Positions 1 to 6,862 of a stretch of 13,365 bases of DNA are shown here, piece after piece. Origin of the DNA: Verrucomicrobiales bacterium. GTDB lineage: Bacteria > Verrucomicrobiota > Verrucomicrobiia > Limisphaerales > UBA1100. Where the stretch lies: the NCBI GenBank assembly GCA_002724615.1, contig PBPF01000180.1:1-13365 (forward strand), written 5' to 3'. The number at the start of each line of letters is the position of its first letter. Position 1 is the stretch's first letter. The notes under the pieces were generated by a model, which ran no database searches, had not been told where the DNA came from, and saw only the letters and a list, made by a program, of their open reading frames with translations. The position numbers and the translations under genes are program-made.

Positions 1-1436
1 ACGCCACCCATTACAAGCTGTCCAACCGGTACTCCCGTGGGAATAACCTCCTCGGCACTGCGTTGCACCAACTTCCAGAAAGCGAACAAAGCCGCAAAAC
101 CCAGAAGCACATACAACACCGTGCGCGCAATGCTCCACATGAAGCTACGCTGTTGGTCCGTATCAAATTTCTCGTTCAAAGCATCCGCCGCCGTCGTGTT
201 GAATGCCATCTCCGAAACCACCACGGAATCGCCGGAGCCAGCTACCGTCTTAAGCCCAAGTGCCTGTGTCACCAGATTGGTCAATGTTGTCATCTCGGGA
301 ATTGCGCGCGCCACCGGCTCACCATCCACCATTTGCTGGTTTACCACCACCGACGCCGTCACACGCTGAATGCCGCCCGGCAATCGCGTAAGGTTTGTTC
401 GGGAATGACTGTTGGCAAATTGTGTCACCGACTCGTTGTTCTCAAGGATATTGCCCGCCAGCCCTGGCTGTGTGGCGTTGCCCGTACTAATGTTCAATGA
501 GGTGCCCGGTGTGCCGCCAGCACGAGCGGATGTATTCGTCGATTTCTCACTCTTGATCGTCGTGCTGCGCTCCACTTGTCCCAGTGGTGTTAGCTTTAGG
601 TCCTCCGTGATCATCTGGTCATGATCAATCTCCGCGTTTACCGCAACCAGTGCCTGACCCGGTCCCAGTGTCGCCTCCAGCAGGTTTTTCACCTTTTGCG
701 ACAGATATTTCTCCAAGTTCCGCTGCGCCTGCAGCCGTGTGCCACTCACGGCCGCGAACGATCCGTCATCCTCACCGCCCGCAAGTGTATTGTTAAAATT
801 GTCCACTACCGCCACGTTATTGTACTTGAGACCCGACACCGCGTTGGCCACCAAGAATCGGATCGCGTTTACCCCTTGCTGGTTCAGCAAGCCCGCCGTA
901 GCCAGCTTCACAAATACTGACGCCGTCGGCTTCTTCGTTGGGTCTACGATAAGCCGGTTCTCCTGCATAACCACCATCACGCGCGAACTCTCCACGCCCT
1001 CCATCTCGTTGATCGAACGTGCCAACTCGCCTTGGACAGCCCGCAGTCGGTTCACTCGCTGTGCCATGTCGGACTGTCCAAACGTTGGCTTGTCAAACAA
1101 CTCATATCCAACGCCGCCACTCTTAGGAATTCCCTCTGAAGCCAGCGTCATGCGCGTTTTATGTACCAAGTCGCGCGGAACAAAAATTGACCCTCCGCCC
1201 TCCCCCACTTTGTAAGGGATGCTTTGCTCGTCCAGCGATTGGACTACCTTGCCCGCTTCCTCTGGACCGAGCCGGCCGAACAACAACGCGTAATCACCGC
1301 GGCTTGTATAAAAAACAATGAATCCCAGCGCCGTCACCAATGCCAGTCCCGACAACACAACCGTCACCCGCTGGCTAATCCCCAGCTGTTCCCAGATCGC
1401 CAGCAGCTGCTGGCCTAATGCTCGTAATGCTTCCAT
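1..1436 (-). CDS. fliF: Flagellar MS-ring protein FliF (partial, 3' end outside window)
   Basis: FliF forms the MS ring in the inner membrane, the base on which rod, switch and export gate are built. Hand translation of the minus strand from the ATG at 1436 gives 478 open codons running off the left edge. A first membrane segment lies at about residues 22-42 (VVLSGLALVTALGFIVFY), followed by the ring-building motif region (FGQSDMAQRVNRLRAVQGEL, then ARSINEMEGVESSRVMVVM). A long periplasmic region ends at a second membrane segment at about residues 434-455 (ARTVLYVLLGFAALFAFW). The C-terminal FliG-binding tail is beyond the edge. The codon three places before the ATG is a stop, so this is the only reasonable start. 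No Shine-Dalgarno sequence is visible. It is the last gene seen in the flgB-flgC-fliE-fliF unit, 38 bp after fliE. Confidence 0.97.
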   Translation of the reverse strand, partial: MEALRALGQQLLAIWEQLGISQRVTVVLSGLALVTALGFIVFYTSRGDYALLFGRLGPEEAGKVVQSLDEQSIPYKVGEGGGSIFVPRDLVHKTRMTLASEGIPKSGGVGYELFDKPTFGQSDMAQRVNRLRAVQGELARSINEMEGVESSRVMVVMQENRLIVDPTKKPTASVFVKLATAGLLNQQGVNAIRFLVANAVSGLKYNNVAVVDNFNNTLAGGEDDGSFAAVSGTRLQAQRNLEKYLSQKVKNLLEATLGPGQALVAVNAEIDHDQMITEDLKLTPLGQVERSTTIKSEKSTNTSARAGGTPGTSLNISTGNATQPGLAGNILENNESVTQFANSHSRTNLTRLPGGIQRVTASVVVNQQMVDGEPVARAIPEMTTLTNLVTQALGLKTVAGSGDSVVVSEMAFNTTAADALNEKFDTDQQRSFMWSIARTVLYVLLGFAALFAFWKLVQRSAEEVIPTGVPVGQLVMGG

Positions 1437-1453
1437 GCTTTTTTATTGTGTTT

Positions 1454-1467
1454 TTTAAATATTTAAA
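1454..1467. repeat. 14-bp AT-only perfect palindrome between fliE and fliF
   Basis: TTTAAATATTTAAA is its own reverse complement and lies in the 38-bp fliE-fliF gap, inside an A/T-rich stretch that contrasts with the GC-rich genes around it. It could keep the fliF translation start unstructured, mark a processing site, or mean nothing. There is no GC stem, so it is not a typical terminator. Confidence 0.5.
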
Positions 1468-1474
1468 TAGCCCA

Positions 1475-1849
1475 TCACACCTGCATTCGCATCAGCTCCT
1501 GATAACCCTCCAGCAGCTTATTGCGGACTTCCACCATCATCTGGAAGGCCACCCCCGCTTCTTCCATGGCGATCACCGCACGATGAAGAGGAATGTCCTT
1601 GCCGCTTAAAAGGCCAGTCACCATCTCCGTCGAGTGAGCCTGCTTTGCGTTCACTTCGCCTACAAACTCCGTCAACAACTGTCCGAACGGACCCGTCGGC
1701 CCGTTCGCGCCGGCAACCGCGCCTGGGGTCTGCGCCGCGTCCACACCCGGCGCCTGCGCCTGACGCGCCTGTTCCATGGCCGTCTGCTGCTGGCGGTACA
1801 TGTCCACCAGGTTCATCATCTGGGCTGGGTTGAATTGAACGGGAGTCAT
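1475..1849 (-). CDS. fliE: Flagellar hook-basal body protein FliE
   Basis: FliE is the small adaptor joining the MS ring to the proximal rod, and it is exported by the flagellar type III system. The product has 124 residues, close to the usual 100-120. The C-terminal half carries the family signature: residues around 85-124 include IAMEEAGVAFQMMVEVRNKL and end in EGYQELMRMQV, the almost invariant FliE terminus. The N-terminal half is a Gln/Ala/Pro/Gly-rich linker (about residues 20-55), longer and less conserved than in enterobacteria. It starts 15 bp after flgC and ends 38 bp before fliF, so it is cotranscribed with both. There is no obvious Shine-Dalgarno sequence before the ATG at 1849; translation may depend on coupling to flgC. 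Confidence 0.96.
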   Translation of the reverse strand: MTPVQFNPAQMMNLVDMYRQQQTAMEQARQAQAPGVDAAQTPGAVAGANGPTGPFGQLLTEFVGEVNAKQAHSTEMVTGLLSGKDIPLHRAVIAMEEAGVAFQMMVEVRNKLLEGYQELMRMQV

Positions 1850-1864
1850 GGTTCAAATAAGTAA

Positions 1865-2293
1865 TTACGACTTGCCGATGGCCAACGTTTGCAACGCCAT
1901 TGTGCGTGCCGTACGTACGATCGCCAGATTCGCCTCCATCGCTCGTGAAGACGCGATCAAGTCCGCCATCTCCTCATGAATGCGAACGTTGGGATATTTC
2001 ACGATCCCGTTCTCATCTGCTTCCGGATGGCCTGGCTGGTAAATTTCGCGCGGTGCCCGCCCATCCGACATGATCTGCGCCACACGCACCATTTGCGTCG
2101 GCGAACTGGGATTCACTCCCGCCTTCTCGTCTAAGTAAGTCTCAAAGCTCACCACCTGCCGTTGGTATGGACCTCCCTCCGCCGTCCGCAGCGTGTTGGC
2201 ATTGGCGATGTTCTGCGAGATCACCTCCATGCGAACCTTCTCCGCCTGCAAGGCCGAAGCCGCGCTGTCCATTCCTGGCATGATCTTGATCAT
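1865..2293 (-). CDS. flgC: Flagellar proximal rod protein FlgC
   Basis: FlgC is a rod subunit that polymerises with FlgB, FlgF and FlgG through the periplasm after export by the flagellar type III system. The product has 142 residues, normal for FlgC. The N-terminal rod/hook signature is at about residues 8-35 (ALQAEKVRMEVISQNIANAN). The conserved C-terminal helix is at about residues 105-142 (EEMADLIASSRAMEANLAIV, ending ALQTLAIGKS). The ATG at 2293 is preceded by a clear AAGGAG at 2307-2302 with 8-nt spacing. This Shine-Dalgarno sequence overlaps the flgB stop codon and is the only strong one in the minus-strand unit. The gene follows flgB by 12 bp and precedes fliE by 15 bp. Confidence 0.97.
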   Translation of the reverse strand: MIKIMPGMDSAASALQAEKVRMEVISQNIANANTLRTAEGGPYQRQVVSFETYLDEKAGVNPSSPTQMVRVAQIMSDGRAPREIYQPGHPEADENGIVKYPNVRIHEEMADLIASSRAMEANLAIVRTARTMALQTLAIGKS

Positions 2294-2305
2294 CTTAAAT
2301 ACTCC

Positions 2306-2686
2306 TTAAACTTGCCCTGAGATCGCCTTGCGCAATTTGCTCAGCCGACCTGTGATCATCTGCGACTGCAATTGATGGGCGATCATGTTCTTCTGCAGAT
2401 GTACCAGTTCCTCTTCCAACTGCACCGAGTTGCCATCTCGATTTTGAGCCACAGCATCCTTATCCACTGCAATACGCGGGCTTACGGCACCCACCGAACC
2501 TGCGTCACGCGTGGCAATCGCCCTCTTCAACTCGTCGGCAAACCCGGTGTTGATGTCGATGCGCTGGTAATGCGGCGTCTCTACATTGGCGAGATTACTT
2601 GCGATCGCCTCGTGCCGAAGCACCGATGCGTCCAGCATCTTCTTCACGCCCTGATAGTTCGCGCTGGCAAACAGCCCATCAATCAT
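2306..2686 (-). CDS. flgB: Flagellar basal-body rod protein FlgB
   Basis: FlgB is the most proximal rod subunit. From the ATG at 2686 the product has 126 residues, within the family range. The rod signature is at residues 17-45 (LRHEAIASNLANVETPHYQR). The C-terminal helix (HLQKNMIAHQLQSQMITGRL) matches the FlgB pattern. A longer reading from a GTG at 2737 is open, but it would place the sigma-54 promoter inside the coding region and add an atypical Cys-rich N-terminus. The start at 2686 gives the usual spacing of about 29 residues before the ASNxANxxTPxY motif. It has no Shine-Dalgarno sequence, and the predicted transcription start is at 2687, so the message would be essentially leaderless. 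First gene of flgB-flgC-fliE-fliF. Confidence 0.95.
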   Translation of the reverse strand: MIDGLFASANYQGVKKMLDASVLRHEAIASNLANVETPHYQRIDINTGFADELKRAIATRDAGSVGAVSPRIAVDKDAVAQNRDGNSVQLEEELVHLQKNMIAHQLQSQMITGRLSKLRKAISGQV

Positions 2687-2697
2687 GCCCCGCGTGC

Positions 2698-2713
2698 AGC
2701 AACCTGCGTGCCA
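2698..2713 (-). promoter_or_regulatory. Sigma-54 (-24/-12) promoter of flgB-flgC-fliE-fliF
   Basis: Read on the minus strand, 2713 to 2698 is TGGCACGCAGGTTGCT, matching every position of the sigma-54 consensus TGGCACG-N4-TTGCW. Taking the C at 2699 as -12 puts +1 at about 2687, one base before the flgB ATG. Sigma-54 control of rod and basal-body genes is known in several flagellated bacteria. The promoter call is from sequence only; the start site is inferred and could be off by 1-3 bases. Confidence 0.88.
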
Positions 2714-2881
2714 CGCCAAAAACACCCTATTTTCCACAAAAAATGTCCAATCTCCAATTCTATACTCGGCAAAAAATGCCTGCCTCTACTCCGTATAACA
2801 CTACGGATTTACCGCCCGCCACTTGCAAAAACCCACACTTTTTCCCTGCAAAACCAAGCCACCACCGGCGCGAATTCTTGT
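2714..2881. promoter_or_regulatory. Divergent intergenic region with candidate activator-binding dyads
   Basis: This stretch separates two divergent sigma-54 promoters, where an NtrC-type activator (such as FlgR, FleQ or FlbD types) would normally bind. Two compact inverted repeats are visible: CCGTA-N6-TACGG at 2791-2806 and GGCA-N5-TGCC at 2768-2780. TGCAAAA also occurs twice as a direct repeat (2824 and 2847). A-tracts are frequent. No gene is recognisable in it. Which repeat, if any, is the enhancer cannot be told, because no clear copy was found by eye near the other sigma-54 promoters. Confidence 0.4.
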
Positions 2882-2897
2882 TGGCCCGCGACTTGCT
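2882..2897 (+). promoter_or_regulatory. Sigma-54 (-24/-12) promoter of the Sel1 gene-fliA-motAB unit
   Basis: TGGCCCGCGACTTGCT matches the sigma-54 consensus TGGCACG-N4-TTGCW at all positions but one (C instead of A in the -24 box). With C2896 as -12, +1 is about 2908, giving a 15-nt leader that contains GAGAAG at 2909-2914, eight bases before the ATG at 2923. The promoter therefore also supports that start codon. It faces away from the flgB promoter, about 170 bp distant. Confidence 0.8.
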
Positions 2898-2922
2898 GTA
2901 CACCCATCGAGAAGTAAAACGC

Positions 2923-5900
2923 ATGCTGGCTGGGCCCGTGTCTAGCCATCCTGAAATGAACAGGACGCGACATAACAATTGGCATTTAATCATGCCATGG
3001 CTGCTTTTGAATCTTGGCGCCATTCCCCATGGTGCCTCGGGTGGGGACTCTTCTCCTGTGCCCAGCAGCCCCGCCCCGCCGGTGCAATACACTGCCAGCG
3101 CTAATAGCATTGCACCGGCACTCTTTAATTCCTCCCACGCGGAGGACTCACAGGCCAAACCGACACCTGCCCGCCCCAAAGACATCACAGATGCTCTACT
3201 GAAGGCCGCTTGGGAAGGTCAGACCACTGCCTGCCATAAACTCGGTACGCTTTGGCATGACCATGACCCCGTGCAAGCTGCAATGTGGTATCGCGTGGCC
3301 GCCAGCCAGGGATATGCGCTCTCGCAGGCCAGCCTTGGCATCCTCTACGAGAAATACCTTGTAGCCCCCGACGCCATGACCCTTGCCGGCGAAGGTAACC
3401 TCACACTTCCCGATGGCCGGAAAATGCACCGCGACGAAACCACCTTCTTTGAACTGGAGACTATACTTCAAGCCAGACTGCGCGGCGCGCGTTCCAGCGG
3501 CCAGTTTGCGCTCGCGGAAAAAATCACACGTCAACTAGGAAACCTGCAGGACGACATGTCCGAGGCCATCTACTGGTATCAGCAAGCTGCCAGACAAGGC
3601 CACGCCGCCGCGCAATATAACCTCGGCCGCATCTATCTGCGCTTGGCGCGCGACAACCTGAAGCGGGCCATCAACATTCCTCCGCCTCAAGTCCATACCG
3701 AGGGAGCACCGGAGAAACTTTACCAGTCCACCAAGGACACCGCGGATAACCCCGACGACCAGTACCTGCTGGGTCTGCTCCATTTTCACGGGCACGGCAC
3801 CGCGCGCAATCCCGCCGAAGCCGCACGCATTTGGCGTCTAGCCAAGGATTTCCCTCCAGCCGAACATGGCTTGGCTTACCTAGAAAATATAGGCAGCGGC
3901 ACACCGAAAAAAACAGCTGATTCACTAAGAAAATACCGGAAATTGGCCTATTTTTATCTCAAAGCTGCCTCAGACCAACAGGTGCGAAATGCTTGGCTGG
4001 ACCTGGGTCATTTGTACCTGGAACTGGCTACTGACCCCGAACGGCAAAAGGTTTTCGCGCAACAGGCACAACAAGCAAATAACGGCCAGCCAGCCCCTTT
4101 AGTGCCGGAGAAAAACCTCGATTACCAATTCGCACGGCTCTGGCTCACCAAATCAGCGCAACCTTTTAAACACCGCATCACGAATAGTCCGGAAGATCAC
4201 GATGCCACCGGCATCGCTCGCCAATTTGGAGTGCCCACTCGCTGGGTAGATATGGCCAATCCCGGCGTAGATTTTCGTCGGCTGCCCAACGGCTCCAGCG
4301 TGAACATCCCCGGCTCGGCCGAGGCAATGATCACCCTCGGCCGGATGGAACTGCAGGGCGCAGGCGCGCCGGCTAACCCGCAACAGTCCGCACGCTGGTT
4401 TTTACAGGCAGCAAAGATGGGGCAACCTAGCGCTGACTTTCACCTCGCTTATCTGTATCAGACCGGCACCGGTCTTCCGCAAAACCTATTCCTCGCACAC
4501 CAGCATTATCTTGCTGCAGCCCGTCGCAACCATGCGCGCGCACAGTATAATTTAGCGACACTTTACTATCAGGCCAAGCCGGTGGGCCACAGGATGCTCT
4601 TCCGCTATACTCATCCGCCGGACATTCCCTCCCTTCGCGCAGATTTGGAGAGGAACCTGCCCGGCCTCGCCTCCGTTCGCATGGAAACTCGTACGTGGGA
4701 AGGCCGACCTTTCCTCGAAGTCATCGTCCAACGTGCCAACGCGGATGCCATTCGCCATGTGTTAAAGCAGTCGGGACTCACTCCCGCAGCAGTTCCACTG
4801 GAGCGCATCCGGCTTTCGTTTGACCCCGCAAAACGTCTGGATCTTTGGGAAATCCCCGATGTACTTCAGCATGTCGACGGTAGCATGCGGCGCGACGCGA
4901 TTGTCCGTTATGTGCAAGCCGAAGGTTCGGAATTACTCGAAATCATCACTCCTGCCGGGTTCATTGCCCCTTCTGTGACTGAATTAAAAAAAGCCTTTCC
5001 TGAGAAAAAACTGCGTCTTTTTGGCCATATTGAGATGCTTGGTGACCCGCTTTGGGACACATATGCCAACGCCAAAGTGCAACGCGGCGTGGGCAATAGA
5101 CTGGCATACCAGTGGTGGCGCACGGCTGAAATGAATGGCCTGCCAGAAGCGCGTGACCGGCGGATGTACCTTGAGCGGCATGTTCATGGCAATGCCCGTC
5201 TGCGGGCTGACAATGCTGCGGAACGGCAACGTTTCACAACTGTCAAGCAGGACATCGCGGCGTCACCTCGCCTAACACGCGTGATCGAACATGCAGAAGC
5301 GAAAACTTGGGCGGCGGGTTACGTGGTGTCAGCCGATGGCTATATTGTCACCAGCAGTGACCTGCTCCGCGATCAACCAAAATCAATCCGCATCAAGACT
5401 GAGTCTGGTGCAGTGTTTGCCGCTCGCGTTGTGGAGTCCAACCGCACAATGAACGGGTTCGCACTTTTAAAGGTAGACGGTCACCGCTTCCATCCCCTGC
5501 CCTTCGACCCGGAAGGTCATGTGCACGAGCATGATCCTGCGTTCGTGTTGGGCTTTAAACAATTTGACAAGGCCAAGCCAGAGCCGGTGGCGTGTTCCAT
5601 CCTCACGCACATCGCCATCACACAAGGCAACCAGGCAGACCCGCGTTTTCTGACATTATCTGACGCGGTGTTGGGTGACCGGCTCTATCTCCAATTCAAC
5701 AAGTTCCTTAACCCGGCGGGCACGGCGAACAAGGATCCTGTTGTGTTCGACTCCAGCAACGTGCTGCATGGTCGCCACCCGGTGATCGTTCAAAGCCTTA
5801 GGGCAATCCGCGAGAAATTAATCGAGAAAAACGAAAACCTCGTCCACGCCCCGCAATTTGGCTATCTGCTAAGCCGACCGCAGTGGTACTCGGTAAACTC

Positions 5901-6573
5901 CGGACGATGGCATTTCACCAAGCCCGCTGGCCGCTCCACTTATCACGGCCAAGGCGAGTTTATTTACTTGGACGGCTCGGAAATTCGCACCCCACCACTA
6001 GCTGAAGGCGTGGAGGGTCGTCGCCAGATCTTGCGCCTGCTGGCACCTTCGGGCTTGGCGGATGTGGGTGGGAAAGCCCTACGTGCTGCTTTTTGGCAGG
6101 CCGGTTTTGAACGACAGTCGACGCAACCCGGCCTTCGTGGTGCGGCGTTGCTAAACGAATACGGACAGGCGATCGCGATTCATTACCCGCCGTTAACACC
6201 CGCAGAGACGCATGATTATCCCAATTTCAACACCTACGACCGGCATATGCTAAAAAGCGACGCGCTGATGAGGTTTCTTCGCACGTTTCCGGATGTGAAA
6301 CTGGAGGAACGCCGACCAAGCACGCCCGAGTATGTCGTGAGTTTTGCATTGGCCAACGCTCACGGACCACATGCGCGCCTGCCCGGACTGCAAGCTTACC
6401 GGCCAGATGGCTGGCTACCGCCGAGCGCGCACTTGAATCACCACCCCCACCCACCTGCGGAGGGGGCCATGCAAAAAAACCTCGGGGGCTGCAACCTGAC
6501 CCTCGAATGTGTGAAGTCACCAATGATTTCCCGCGCGCGCGCCTCACTGGTGCTCGTGCAGATAACTGAATAA
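2923..6573 (+). CDS. Large exported Sel1-repeat protein with degenerate HtrA/trypsin-like domain
   Basis: From ATG 2923 (GAGAAG eight bases upstream) the product has 1,216 residues. An ATG at 2956 is an alternative. An N-terminal export signal (MPWLLLNLGAI, then HGASGG) suggests a periplasmic protein. Sel1/TPR-like repeats fill about residues 100-290 and 467-545, for example AIYWYQQAARQGHAAAQYNL, with another near 730-755. Residues 550-710 match nothing I recognise. From about residue 798 an HtrA-like fold appears (GYVVSADGYIVTSSDLL, then GFALLKVD, then PGLRGAALLNEYGQAIAI). The catalytic triad looks lost: the His position is Asp813, Asp is Gly845 and Ser is Arg1072. His-to-Asp spacing is normal (32), but about 150 extra residues precede the Ser position. 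The gene leads the fliA-motA-motB unit, so a motor-scaffold role is plausible but inferred. The last 35 residues look atypical. Confidence 0.85.
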   Translation: MLAGPVSSHPEMNRTRHNNWHLIMPWLLLNLGAIPHGASGGDSSPVPSSPAPPVQYTASANSIAPALFNSSHAEDSQAKPTPARPKDITDALLKAAWEGQTTACHKLGTLWHDHDPVQAAMWYRVAASQGYALSQASLGILYEKYLVAPDAMTLAGEGNLTLPDGRKMHRDETTFFELETILQARLRGARSSGQFALAEKITRQLGNLQDDMSEAIYWYQQAARQGHAAAQYNLGRIYLRLARDNLKRAINIPPPQVHTEGAPEKLYQSTKDTADNPDDQYLLGLLHFHGHGTARNPAEAARIWRLAKDFPPAEHGLAYLENIGSGTPKKTADSLRKYRKLAYFYLKAASDQQVRNAWLDLGHLYLELATDPERQKVFAQQAQQANNGQPAPLVPEKNLDYQFARLWLTKSAQPFKHRITNSPEDHDATGIARQFGVPTRWVDMANPGVDFRRLPNGSSVNIPGSAEAMITLGRMELQGAGAPANPQQSARWFLQAAKMGQPSADFHLAYLYQTGTGLPQNLFLAHQHYLAAARRNHARAQYNLATLYYQAKPVGHRMLFRYTHPPDIPSLRADLERNLPGLASVRMETRTWEGRPFLEVIVQRANADAIRHVLKQSGLTPAAVPLERIRLSFDPAKRLDLWEIPDVLQHVDGSMRRDAIVRYVQAEGSELLEIITPAGFIAPSVTELKKAFPEKKLRLFGHIEMLGDPLWDTYANAKVQRGVGNRLAYQWWRTAEMNGLPEARDRRMYLERHVHGNARLRADNAAERQRFTTVKQDIAASPRLTRVIEHAEAKTWAAGYVVSADGYIVTSSDLLRDQPKSIRIKTESGAVFAARVVESNRTMNGFALLKVDGHRFHPLPFDPEGHVHEHDPAFVLGFKQFDKAKPEPVACSILTHIAITQGNQADPRFLTLSDAVLGDRLYLQFNKFLNPAGTANKDPVVFDSSNVLHGRHPVIVQSLRAIREKLIEKNENLVHAPQFGYLLSRPQWYSVNSGRWHFTKPAGRSTYHGQGEFIYLDGSEIRTPPLAEGVEGRRQILRLLAPSGLADVGGKALRAAFWQAGFERQSTQPGLRGAALLNEYGQAIAIHYPPLTPAETHDYPNFNTYDRHMLKSDALMRFLRTFPDVKLEERRPSTPEYVVSFALANAHGPHARLPGLQAYRPDGWLPPSAHLNHHPHPPAEGAMQKNLGGCNLTLECVKSPMISRARASLVLVQITE

Positions 6574-6583
6574 TTGAGGAGGT

Positions 6584-6862
6584 ATGAGATACTTGGTAGC
6601 CATGTCTGGCGCGGCGGGGTTTGCTCTGGTCACCGGGGCCGGCCTATACACTGGCCGCGAACTGATGCCGAGCTTCCTGGGCGGCCTGTTGGCGGCGCTC
6701 GGGTTTGCCTTGCTCATGCAGTGGTGGACAGATTTAATGGTTGCAAGCTACCAGCAGTCGTTGGTGCAGCAGGCCAATCAGCCACGTGTTTCCGAGGAAG
6801 AAACTGCGGAGGATAAGCCCGCCATGACCGACTTGCCCGAGATGGAACTGGATAAAGGATGA
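6584..6862 (+). CDS. Small two-helix membrane protein before fliA, unknown function
   Basis: A 92-residue product that I do not recognise. It has two hydrophobic segments (about residues 4-22 and 28-47) separated by a short TGRELMPS turn, then a charged acidic cytoplasmic-type tail (SEEETAEDKPAMTDLPEMEL). Its stop overlaps the fliA start in an ATGA, and it follows the Sel1 gene by 10 bp, so it is translationally tied to flagellar regulation and the stator genes. The start is uncertain: AGGAGG at 6577-6582 lies one base from the ATG at 6584, too close. A TTG at 6593 is 9 bases after GGAGGT and would remove three residues. It could be a stator accessory or a membrane partner of the Sel1 protein; this is not demonstrated. 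Confidence 0.75.
   Translation: MRYLVAMSGAAGFALVTGAGLYTGRELMPSFLGGLLAALGFALLMQWWTDLMVASYQQSLVQQANQPRVSEEETAEDKPAMTDLPEMELDKG

Noticed and set aside
37..1215. Several plus-strand open frames opposite fliF
   Set aside because: They are antisense to a complete, well-matched FliF reading frame; their translations are low-complexity and Arg/His-rich.
2687..2737. GTG start at 2737 for flgB
   Set aside because: It would put the perfect sigma-54 promoter inside the gene and add residues that do not look like FlgB.
2599..2922. Upstream extension of the Sel1-protein reading frame back to 2599
   Set aside because: It would overlap flgB on the opposite strand and both sigma-54 promoters, and its translation is low-quality. 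ATG 2923 has a ribosome-binding site and follows the promoter.
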